NCBI RefSeq assembly: GCF_030409055.1
Contig: NZ_CP116619.1
Coordinates: 1,335,628 to 1,399,627 of the forward strand
DNA from: Trichocoleus desertorum NBK24
GTDB lineage: Bacteria > Cyanobacteriota > Cyanobacteriia > FACHB-46
DNA length: 64,000 bases
Direction: 5' to 3'
The stretch's first letter is position 1, and each line of letters starts with the position of its first letter. The translations under genes were made by a program, and so were the position numbers. The notes below the pieces were generated by a model that saw only the letters and a program-made list of their open reading frames with translations, was not told the DNA's origin and searched no databases. This document shows, in pieces, positions 46,527 through 54,372 of this stretch.

Positions 46527-48863
46527 TTAGTAACGTTCCCACGGAGGTTGAAACCCGCGCTGTCTTAATAGGTCTTCCTTAATCTGCTGCACCCTGCGAG
46601 ACAAACTACTATCCGGGGTTCCGGTGGTTGCTTGCTGTACCTGAAGTTGCTCAAGTTGCTGTAAAGCGGTCAGAGGCATCCCTTGAGCCGCCATCAACTC
46701 AGCCAGCGATCGCTGCGCCCCCACATCAGTCGGATTGAACGCCAGCACTTGTGAGTACAACTCTTCTGCCGCTCCAAAGCGACGTTGCTGGAACCGCACC
46801 CCGCCCAAAGCAGACAACGCTTCCACATTATTCGGTTGTAGCTGTAACAGCCGCTGGTAGGCATCGCTGGCTTGATCCAAATCTCCCAATGCTTGGGCTA
46901 CCTGACCTTGCAGTTGGTAAGCACCCGGATTGTTGGGGTTACGAGCTACCAGTTGGGCGGCGATCGCTCTGGCTTGGGCAGGACTCCGAGCCGCAATCAC
47001 TTGAATCGAGCGCAACTGCAACACAGTATTGTTCGGGTCAACTTGCAGCAGCGCATTGTAAAGCGGTTCACGTCGGGGATCAGGGGGTAAAACTCCCACC
47101 AAAGTCACCAATTCCGGAGGCATATCGGTAGGGGGGCGGGTTTGCAGCCAAGTATTCAAAACCGCTTCCGCCTCTGCCAGAGAAATCCGTTGAGCCTGAT
47201 AAGCCAAAGCGGCTCGACCAAGCTGAATTTGTAAATCTTGCGGATTTAGAGCCACCAACTGGTTGTAAATTGCGATCGCCTCGTCCGTCCGCCCCTGGGT
47301 TTGGCGAACACTAGCCAAGCCTTGCAGCGCATTATTGATAATGTCGCGATCGCTGGGGTTACTGGCCAAAATCGCTTGATAGCGCTGGGCACTCGCTTCC
47401 AGATTCCCTTCGCGCCGTTCAATTTCAGCCAGCAGCAGTTCCGTAGCTCGGTCTTGAGTTCCAGCCGGAGTATTCGCATAGGCAGCCAAGGCACTTCTAG
47501 CCGCTGGCAAATTATTTTGCTGAATGAAGATTTGAGCAATGCGGAAGTTGAGGAAAGGCGCATTCACTCCTGCTTGCAGCAGTGTTTGGTAAACCGGAAA
47601 TAGTTCGGGGTCAGCATCTATAGCCGATAGCGCCTGGGCCAGTTGCTGTAGCTCAACCGGATTAGTAGGGAGCGGTTGCAAAACCGTTCTCAGTCGTTGC
47701 TGCACTTCAGCTTGGGAAGCTACTCCTAACTGGCTCTCCAAGGCTAATTGCTTCAGCGCCAAAATTTGACTGTTGGGTTGCTGCTGCGTCAGTTGACGAT
47801 ACAGTTGCAGCGCATAAGGACGCTCGGCAGGAATACCGCTGAGCACATCGGCCACTTCTTGCACCAAGGTAGGAGTGGGATTAGTTTGGCGCTGGAGTTC
47901 CTGACGGTAAAGGGCTGCTGCTTCTTGGGTTAGGGTCGGAGCATTCGCTTTACGGCCTAACTCATTAAGTGCCCGCGCCAGAGGCAACACCGCTTCCGGA
48001 CGACCTCGGAGCGGATCTAACGCTGCTAGCGCTTCGGCAGATTGCTGATTGGCTAAATAAGCTTGAGACAGCTCCGAGCGGGCCTGAATTGCAGTGTCGT
48101 CTAACTCGCGAGAGGATTGCAGTTGCGTTTGCAGAATGGCGATCGCTTGAGTCGGATTGCCCGTTTCTCTCAAAGCACGAGCATAGGCAACGGCAGCATT
48201 TCCTGTAATCGATCTGCCTAAAGCGCGATAACGGTTGAATAGAGCCAGTCCTTGTTGAGCATTTCCGGTGTAAGTATAGATTTGCGCTGCCCCCAGAATC
48301 GCATCCGGGGTGGGGTTGTTCTGGAGAACCACTTGGTAGTCAGCCAAAGATTCGGCAAAGCGGCCTCGGTAGCCTAGCAAAAGCGCCCGCTGTGCCCGCG
48401 CCTCCAAATCGTTTGGCTCTAAAGTCAGCAAAGTAGTGAGGGCAATAATGCCTCGGTCTTGCCACTCAGCACGGTAGCCTCCTAGCAAACCCAGCGTTTT
48501 CAGTGCCAAACGGTTGTTTGGGTCTTGCTCTACAACCCGCTCATAGGCTTGAAAGGCATCGGCATCTCGTCCGGCTCGTCGGTAAGCGATCGCCAAACCC
48601 AACTTGGCTTCTATCGATTGGGGGTAATTGCGAATGGCTCGCTGAAAAGCCGCGATCGCATCATCGACCAAGCCACGATTGAGCAAAGTATAGGCTTGTC
48701 GCACCGGAGCGGGCACCGTTTGTGCTTGAGCTGGGGGAATTTCCCACTGCCAGAGGTCTATCATCAAGCCACCACTCAACCCCAAAACCAGCAAGCAAGA
48801 GCATCCTAAGCGCTTCAGCCTCACTCTGCGGGCGTTTTTACGAGTGTCATGCCGTTGGTTCAT
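46527..48863 (-). CDS. Periplasmic TPR protein, BcsC N-terminal-like
   Basis: This 778-residue protein has a signal peptide ending near AQAQ (about 48) and at least a dozen tetratricopeptide repeats in the rest (YTLLNRGLVDDAIAAFQRAI is the first). It corresponds to the periplasmic TPR arm of BcsC, which bridges the synthase to the outer-membrane pore and coats the glucan on its way. It has no beta-barrel, which is on the upstream gene. Its ATG overlaps the upstream stop by 4 nt (ATGA), so the two are translationally coupled. Confidence 0.85.
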   Translation of the reverse strand: MNQRHDTRKNARRVRLKRLGCSCLLVLGLSGGLMIDLWQWEIPPAQAQTVPAPVRQAYTLLNRGLVDDAIAAFQRAIRNYPQSIEAKLGLAIAYRRAGRDADAFQAYERVVEQDPNNRLALKTLGLLGGYRAEWQDRGIIALTTLLTLEPNDLEARAQRALLLGYRGRFAESLADYQVVLQNNPTPDAILGAAQIYTYTGNAQQGLALFNRYRALGRSITGNAAVAYARALRETGNPTQAIAILQTQLQSSRELDDTAIQARSELSQAYLANQQSAEALAALDPLRGRPEAVLPLARALNELGRKANAPTLTQEAAALYRQELQRQTNPTPTLVQEVADVLSGIPAERPYALQLYRQLTQQQPNSQILALKQLALESQLGVASQAEVQQRLRTVLQPLPTNPVELQQLAQALSAIDADPELFPVYQTLLQAGVNAPFLNFRIAQIFIQQNNLPAARSALAAYANTPAGTQDRATELLLAEIERREGNLEASAQRYQAILASNPSDRDIINNALQGLASVRQTQGRTDEAIAIYNQLVALNPQDLQIQLGRAALAYQAQRISLAEAEAVLNTWLQTRPPTDMPPELVTLVGVLPPDPRREPLYNALLQVDPNNTVLQLRSIQVIAARSPAQARAIAAQLVARNPNNPGAYQLQGQVAQALGDLDQASDAYQRLLQLQPNNVEALSALGGVRFQQRRFGAAEELYSQVLAFNPTDVGAQRSLAELMAAQGMPLTALQQLEQLQVQQATTGTPDSSLSRRVQQIKEDLLRQRGFQPPWERY

Positions 48864-51607
48864 TGCAGCCTACCCTTCGGTGTGACATCAAATTCAGTTT
48901 TGAGGCGGAATCCCGCAATCGTCTCCGAGAAACCATTCAACTCCTGCAAGGTAAAACCTAGCCGCAAGTTGGGCAAAAAGCGAAAATCGTAGTACAGCTC
49001 CAGAACATCTGGGTTGCGATCGCCCTGCTCACGCCGCAAAGCCGCATTAGACAGTTGGCGACCATAAGCGAGACCCAAGCGATCGTCAGGGGCAAACACA
49101 TCTAAAGCGGTAACCCCTACGTTGTAAGTATTGCCCTGTTCGCCGATGCCTCGGTTGTTGTACTCCCCGTAGCGACCAAACAAACCCATATTGAGGCTAG
49201 GGATAAAGACTTCTGCGTTAATGCCAAAGCCTTCCTCGCGATCGCCCCGTTGAGGCCCCGTTATCCCATCGCCTCGATTCACCTGAAAGATTTCTCGGAA
49301 GCCGTCGCCTGCACCCGTTTCTCGCCCGGTAGTGTAGGTAGCCCGAATAATGGCATTGCCGTAGCGCAGTCCCAGTTCACCTGCAAAACCATCCAAACTA
49401 AAATCCCCGATACTCCGGGCGGAAGAAAAGGCCGCAAATCTCGCTTCGATGTTGTCCGTCAAAGACCAATTAACCAACGCTCCTGGACGAGAACCGATTC
49501 CTGTAGCCGTCAAAGCGGAGTTGGTCTGAAATACGGGGTTAAAGAAGTGGCTGGCTCCATCCTTGGCGAAACTGTTGCGATCGAAATAGGACGTTAAGTC
49601 CAATTGCCCCACCACAAACCGCAAGTTTGGCAAGTCCCTTGGAGAGGTAGCGACAAACAGCTCATTCAGGCTCAGACCTTCTTGTTGAGAATCCGCCAAC
49701 CCCTGCCCAGTGGTCAAATCCAACGCCCCACCAAACAGAATATTCGGGGTTAAGGGGTAAGCTGCCGATAAGCGGGCTCTAGCAGATGAGTCATTTCCTT
49801 GATAAAGATAGACGCCTTGCAGTTGCACCGAAGGTTCGCTCAAAGCCGTACTCCGCAGAAGCGGCATGGAGGAGGTTTCTGGTCGAGTTTCCAAGGCGGC
49901 AGCGGGCGTTAAGTTGCTCGGAGGCACCGTGGTACTTTGAGGCGCTGTCGGTGTTGGTGTGTTTTGGAATGGTGGAAAAGCTGTTGGCTGCCCCGATGGA
50001 TAACCGCTGCCATAAGGACTCGGAGCACCGGAGGGGCCATAGGGCGCACTGGGATAAGGGCGGCTGGGAGCAGGGTTGCCAGGATAATTGGGCGCAGCGT
50101 TGTAAAAACTACCAGGATAGGCTGGGGGCGGGCCTGAAAAATTGCTGGGATAACCCGGAGCGGGTGGGTACGGACTAGCAGGGTAAGGAGTAGCAGGATA
50201 CCCTACCATAGGCCCAGGAAAATTACCGGGATAACCAGGACTGTTGGGATAAAAATTGCTCGGATAACCCGGAACTGGCGGATAGGAATTATTGGGATAA
50301 GCAGTAGCGGGGTACCCTACCGTAGGCCCAGGAAAATTACCGGGATAACCAGGATTTTGGTTATAAATGTTACCTGGATAGCCAGGTGGAATAGGACTAG
50401 AGAAATTAGTCGGGTAACCCGGATTTTGGTTATAGAAATTATTGGGATAGTTAGGAGCTCCATTCGAGAAATTGCTTGGGTAATTAGGCGCTCCTTGATA
50501 AAAATTACTGGGATAGGTAGGCGCTCCTTGATAAAAATTTTGCTCTACAGGTGGCGCACTCAAATTAGGCATTGAGGGCGCAGCTACAGGCGCTGAATTA
50601 GGAGAGGGGGATGGAGCAAATCGATTGTAGAAATAGACATTATTTGAGCTATTAGAGGGGTTAGAAACACCACCGGAAACCATTGGAGCGGGCATCGGGG
50701 CAGGAAGTGGCTGTCCCATCGGGTAGAAACCACCATTAGGATTCCAACCGTAAGGACTGCCATAAGGATTCCATCCTCCAGGTGGCATAGGTGATGCCTG
50801 AACAGGAGGTAGCTGCCCGACTGCGTAGGGATAGGGGTAAGCATTACCATTGGCAACTCCCCACCCTGGCGCGGGGACAGGCACTCCAGACATCCAGGGC
50901 AATTGCTGAGGAGAAAAATTGCTGCTGGATGCTTCCGAGCGAACCGTAGGCAATGGAGTTGGGACTGGCAGCGGTTGTTCGGCGGCGGAAAGCGTGGGCA
51001 AATTGCTACCCTGCCCTAGAGGCTGGGGCCAACCATTGCAATTACCTCCACACATCCCAGGGCCATACTGACCGGGTACGCCTAACCCCGTACCATTCAT
51101 CTGCCAGTAATTATCAGCCGTCTGGATAGGAACAGTAGGGGAAATGCCAACAGTATTGGTAGGAATCGAGGTGGATTGAGCAGAGGGCGATCGCTCAGGA
51201 GCACTAGAGGTAGCCGATCGCTCAGGAGTAGCCCTAATTTCCAGATCAGTATTTTTTAGCTCAAGCGGCTGAGCTAGATCCACTTCAGCAGCAGACAAAC
51301 TTTTAGGGGCATTGAGGGGAGCGGCCATAGCCACCCCAGAGCGAACCTGAGCTGTAACGTTTTTGCCTCTGATCTTTTTCTTTTCTTTCCTTTCTGCGTC
51401 AGCTTGTCTCTGAGTAGCTGGGACTGGATTCGGAGAGGTTGCCTCAGGCGTTGGCTCTTGCTGATGGAGAGAGTTTGCCAAGCTAGGCTTTGCCTGAATT
51501 AACCCAGCACCCAAAAGCAATGAGATTGAGCCAGATGCCAGGACTCTAACGGAGAATAAATAGCTACGAAAGATAGACCAACGAGAATCAAGCATGATAT
51601 GGCTCAC
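48860..51607 (-). CDS. Outer-membrane barrel protein with Pro/Tyr/Gly/Asn-rich domain
   Basis: The protein has 915 residues. A signal peptide covers about 20-45. Residues 45-360 are low complexity (Pro, Ser, Thr, then Pro/Gly/Tyr). Residues about 365-560 are repeats rich in PGYP, NYPxNF and PYPP, including a 38-residue tandem duplication at 419-494. Residues about 593-915 look like an OprB-like beta-barrel with alternating strands, such as LRFVVGQLDLTSYFDRNSFA. It has no TPR. I infer that it is the outer-membrane exit of the cellulose system, replacing the BcsC barrel. It is the first gene of the operon. Confidence 0.72.
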   Translation of the reverse strand: MSHIMLDSRWSIFRSYLFSVRVLASGSISLLLGAGLIQAKPSLANSLHQQEPTPEATSPNPVPATQRQADAERKEKKKIRGKNVTAQVRSGVAMAAPLNAPKSLSAAEVDLAQPLELKNTDLEIRATPERSATSSAPERSPSAQSTSIPTNTVGISPTVPIQTADNYWQMNGTGLGVPGQYGPGMCGGNCNGWPQPLGQGSNLPTLSAAEQPLPVPTPLPTVRSEASSSNFSPQQLPWMSGVPVPAPGWGVANGNAYPYPYAVGQLPPVQASPMPPGGWNPYGSPYGWNPNGGFYPMGQPLPAPMPAPMVSGGVSNPSNSSNNVYFYNRFAPSPSPNSAPVAAPSMPNLSAPPVEQNFYQGAPTYPSNFYQGAPNYPSNFSNGAPNYPNNFYNQNPGYPTNFSSPIPPGYPGNIYNQNPGYPGNFPGPTVGYPATAYPNNSYPPVPGYPSNFYPNSPGYPGNFPGPMVGYPATPYPASPYPPAPGYPSNFSGPPPAYPGSFYNAAPNYPGNPAPSRPYPSAPYGPSGAPSPYGSGYPSGQPTAFPPFQNTPTPTAPQSTTVPPSNLTPAAALETRPETSSMPLLRSTALSEPSVQLQGVYLYQGNDSSARARLSAAYPLTPNILFGGALDLTTGQGLADSQQEGLSLNELFVATSPRDLPNLRFVVGQLDLTSYFDRNSFAKDGASHFFNPVFQTNSALTATGIGSRPGALVNWSLTDNIEARFAAFSSARSIGDFSLDGFAGELGLRYGNAIIRATYTTGRETGAGDGFREIFQVNRGDGITGPQRGDREEGFGINAEVFIPSLNMGLFGRYGEYNNRGIGEQGNTYNVGVTALDVFAPDDRLGLAYGRQLSNAALRREQGDRNPDVLELYYDFRFLPNLRLGFTLQELNGFSETIAGFRLKTEFDVTPKGRLQ
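50126..50353 (-). repeat. In-frame 114-bp tandem duplication
   Basis: Two copies of 38 codons (50353-50240 and 50239-50126) encode PGYPGNFPGPxVGYPAT and a following PYPP-GYPSNF stretch. They differ at few positions, so the duplication is recent or maintained. It lies inside the barrel protein's repeat domain, not in a CRISPR. Confidence 0.85.
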
Positions 51608-51735
51608 ACCTACTGTGCTGTCTGATGCGGTCTAGCGAATATTGAAGCGAAGACTGTCGAAAACACTGAGACTGCTGAAAACTTTAGCAGAAGCAGTGGT
51701 CATAAGGAAAATAAAAGTCTTCTTTATTTAAGTGC

Positions 51736-51780
51736 TTCATCTAAATACTTCGCTGATGTTTGGATCTGAATTCATCTAAA
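51736..51780. promoter_or_regulatory. Direct repeats TTCATCTAAA upstream of the cellulose operon
   Basis: Two identical 10-mers start 35 bp apart, about 130-175 bp upstream of the barrel gene's start codon. They could be binding sites for one regulator, but the match could also be chance in AT-rich DNA. Confidence 0.35.
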
Positions 51781-51978
51781 CGCTGAATTAAAATCAAAAT
51801 TGGAATCAAATATTTTAGACAGCACCCATCCCTTGAACGGTCTCAAAAGAGCCTATCTAAGGAAATACAATACTTTGAGATCTGTTGGTACAATAATCTG
51901 CTGAAGTTCATTAATTTTTCACACAAAAAACCCAAATATTAAAATATTATTTCTATCAGGAATACCAGGCTCAATAGC

Positions 51979-52014
51979 TAGTTGATGCTATTCTGATTTT
52001 GCTTTCATCAACTA
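51979..52014 (+). promoter_or_regulatory. 9-bp inverted repeat upstream of the lipoprotein gene
   Basis: TAGTTGATG and CATCAACTA are perfect complements, 18 nt apart, ending 42 nt before ATG 52057. It is either an operator or a leader hairpin. Confidence 0.45.
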
Positions 52015-52056
52015 ATAGGATTTTGTTATTTTATTAAAAACTTACTCGCGATCGCC

Positions 52057-52839
52057 ATGCCACATCAGTTTCTAAATCTCACCCAAGCCAAGCAGATTTG
52101 GCAGAAAGCGCTACCCTATTGTCTGAGCGCCCTGGCTCTTGCTGGCACTGGTTGCTCGGAGGCAAAAGCTCCTGTCGCTCATTTGAGCTTTCAAGTAGAA
52201 CCCGCTGGGCGATCGGGAGTTTATGCCATGTCAGGCAGCACCAATCTACCCGATCAAAGCCAGATCACTGTTGCTGCGATTCGCTATCTTTCTGCCAGCA
52301 ACACAGCACCCATAGCTGCTGGACGCTTGTCATCAGAACTTTCATCTCAGCTAACTTATACAGTCTTGAGTCGGCAAAAGGTTGCAGTCAACCAAGGCAA
52401 ATGGCAAACCTCGCTGAATCTTTGGCAAGTTGCACCCAATGGTCAAATCCGGGAAGGATGGCAACTCAATCAACCGGAACTCAAACTTCCCATGACTCCT
52501 GCGCCTGATGTCGTCTTCCTAGCAACCTTCGAGCCTGCAAATCAACCAGCTACTATTTCCCAAAAATTACAAGAGCAAGGTCTGCAACTAGAAGGTAATT
52601 CAGCCCGCTTTACTACGGATGGCCAACGATACTTGCAAGTGAGTCAAGCATTACCTGTAGCCCTGCCCACAGGTAAAACAGCTCCTCCCGCCATTACCGC
52701 AGCTGATACCAACGGCGGATGGGGCGATCGCTCTGGGAACACCCCTAAACAATCAAACACAGAGGATCTCAAACCATCAGCCAGCGCCAATATTAGCCAA
52801 ACTACTGCCCCGCTCTCACCCGACCAGCAACTTCGCTAG
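52057..52839 (+). CDS. Probable lipoprotein of unknown function beside the cellulose operon
   Basis: This 260-residue protein has a signal sequence ending ALAGTGC (Cys33). The -3 residue is Gly, so the lipobox is imperfect. The middle (about 45-200) alternates in a beta-rich way and includes RYLQVSQALPVALP. The C-terminal 55 residues are low complexity, Asn/Ser/Thr/Pro-rich. I recognise no domain. It is divergent from the cellulose operon and sits in its regulatory region, so a role in the envelope part of glucan export is a guess from position only. Confidence 0.6.
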   Translation: MPHQFLNLTQAKQIWQKALPYCLSALALAGTGCSEAKAPVAHLSFQVEPAGRSGVYAMSGSTNLPDQSQITVAAIRYLSASNTAPIAAGRLSSELSSQLTYTVLSRQKVAVNQGKWQTSLNLWQVAPNGQIREGWQLNQPELKLPMTPAPDVVFLATFEPANQPATISQKLQEQGLQLEGNSARFTTDGQRYLQVSQALPVALPTGKTAPPAITAADTNGGWGDRSGNTPKQSNTEDLKPSASANISQTTAPLSPDQQLR

Positions 52840-52951
52840 TTGATACCCATCTGAAACCGGATCTACAATATCGAGTTCAGTGGTATCCAGGGTTTGAGGA
52901 AGCAGTAGTTTAGATTGCCAATGCCATCAGTGCAAAAGCAAAACTTGTAGC

Positions 52952-53779
52952 TCAGGAAGCCACTCGCTGTTGTACATGGATAGGCTCCACTTTTTGTGAG
53001 CGAGGCTGATGACTCATATTGGAATGAAATCGATTGAGGCTAGTAGCTCGTCCAGCATCTAATTGAGGTAAATCTTGGAAGGCTCCTTGCAACACTTCTA
53101 ACTGAGACATAATTTGTTTCAGTTGAGTTTGCAACTCATCTACCTGAGCATGAGCTGCGGTGGCTTGCAACTGTGCCGCCTCAGTCGTTGCCCCTGCTTG
53201 AGCAAAGCTGAGGAAAGCTTGAGCGGGATGCAAAGCGGAAACGGCAGCTTGCATCGACATCGAACGAGGGGCATCAGTTTTTACCTCGGCCGTTGGAGTC
53301 GAAGCTGTTGCAACTTCAAATGCAGGCGGAGCTGAGTCGGTAATTACTACAGGTTGAGCTACATTAACGACAGTTGCTGTCACAGCCTGTGCAGGTTTGT
53401 CATACAGAAAATCAGAGAGTCCTGTCGCTGCCAAGCGAACTTCAGATAACTTCAGATCTTCTAGCTGGCTCTCTTTTACTTGCAAATCCTCTTTGAGGCT
53501 AGACAGTTGTTCCTCGGCTTGAGCAGATTTACGAGAAGAGTGCCGCCAACCTGTTACCGCGATACTTGCAATTCCTGCACCCAAGCTCAGCGCCGCTGCA
53601 AACCCTAAATAGGGAGCTGCTACATCTTTCAGCTGACCACTAAAAACAGGTTCTTGTTGCATCCGAATATCAACTGGTTGTGAACCCAACACAACTAGTG
53701 GCAACGTCAAGCTAGAAAACACCGTGCTAGAGAGAAGAACAGCAGGTAGTAAAAAGCTCTTAAGTGGCGATACAGGCAT
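52952..53779 (-). CDS. Membrane protein with coiled coil, unknown function
   Basis: I chose ATG 53779 (MPVSPLKSFLLPAVLLSS), with GGAG 9 nt upstream, giving 275 residues over a TTG 18 nt earlier. A signal or TM segment covers about 5-30 and a second about 58-80. Then a Lys/Glu/Leu coiled coil (EEQLSSLKEDLQVKESQLED) precedes an Ala/Thr/Val-rich region and a second short coiled coil (about 205-235). No family is recognised. It converges with the lipoprotein gene and diverges from the GH5 gene. Confidence 0.6.
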   Translation of the reverse strand: MPVSPLKSFLLPAVLLSSTVFSSLTLPLVVLGSQPVDIRMQQEPVFSGQLKDVAAPYLGFAAALSLGAGIASIAVTGWRHSSRKSAQAEEQLSSLKEDLQVKESQLEDLKLSEVRLAATGLSDFLYDKPAQAVTATVVNVAQPVVITDSAPPAFEVATASTPTAEVKTDAPRSMSMQAAVSALHPAQAFLSFAQAGATTEAAQLQATAAHAQVDELQTQLKQIMSQLEVLQGAFQDLPQLDAGRATSLNRFHSNMSHQPRSQKVEPIHVQQRVAS

Positions 53780-53797
53780 ATTTCGAACTCCAAGCAA

Positions 53798-54372
53798 ATA
53801 CGGGTTTCAAAGGTCGTTAGTTTCGTCGTGGAAATGATGTTTACTGTTTTCATTTCCCTGGCTCTTCTATAACTCAGGGCTAAAAGCAGCGGCTGACTGG
53901 GTGAGCAGAGAATTAACCCTAGAAAACTTAAGTGGAGTAACTTCTCTTCTTTATAAACATTAATAGGTATCTCAGTAATTTCCGTATAGAGGTGATAAAG
54001 ACACCCCTAGACGCTGATGAAGATGATATGAATTTTGCTTTAAGGCCTCTAGGCTCAAGCATCTACCTACGTCTATCCCCTTAGATATAGGTCGCATCTT
54101 CATAATTCGGACAAATGCAGGAAGTAAATACCTCAAAAGGTACATTTTTTCTAGAAACAGGTTTGGATTGCAAGAAGTTTAGATAAAGCTGACTAATAAA
54201 ATCATGAATTTTTTGATAAAACGACACTTTCGACTTGGGTTGGCGTCGTAGGGCGTAGTTTTTACTACCTGCTGGTTACGGTGGAGTCCCTCGGAACTAT
54301 TTATTAGCTCAATGACCATTAAGCTGCTATTCCAAGCAATTTCTGCAATGAGTTTAATAGCCAAACGAAACA
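53798..54372. other. Divergent region upstream of the GH5 gene
   Basis: A 575-nt AT-rich spacer. Two 8-bp arms, TGAAGATG (54018-54025) and CATCTTCA (54095-54102), are 69 nt apart. The stretch at about 54220-54300 could fold (GTAGT-TTTT-ACTAC hairpin, ACGAC with GTCGT). It could be a structured leader of the GH5 gene, but I recognise no riboswitch. A 64-codon minus-strand frame here (54179-54373) has no support. Confidence 0.35.

Larger units (their letters stand above)
51608..52056. other. Divergent regulatory region of the cellulose operon and lipoprotein gene
   Basis: A 449-nt, very AT-rich spacer. It holds two direct repeats TTCATCTAAA (51736-51745 and 51771-51780), starting 35 bp apart, and a 9-bp inverted repeat (51979-52014). 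I could not place a convincing promoter for either direction. No coding frame is supported. Confidence 0.45.

Noticed and set aside
45460-46568. Plus-strand frames over the GH8 gene
   Set aside because: They are antisense to a gene with clear GH8 motifs and have no domain of their own.
50126-50353. Tandem repeat considered as a CRISPR array
   Set aside because: It is in frame and codes PGYP-type repeats. There are two 114-bp copies with no spacer pattern, and no cas genes.
54220-54300. c-di-GMP-I (GEMM) riboswitch upstream of GH5
   Set aside because: The conserved GGGCAAACC-type core and paired GCAAAGCC element are not present.
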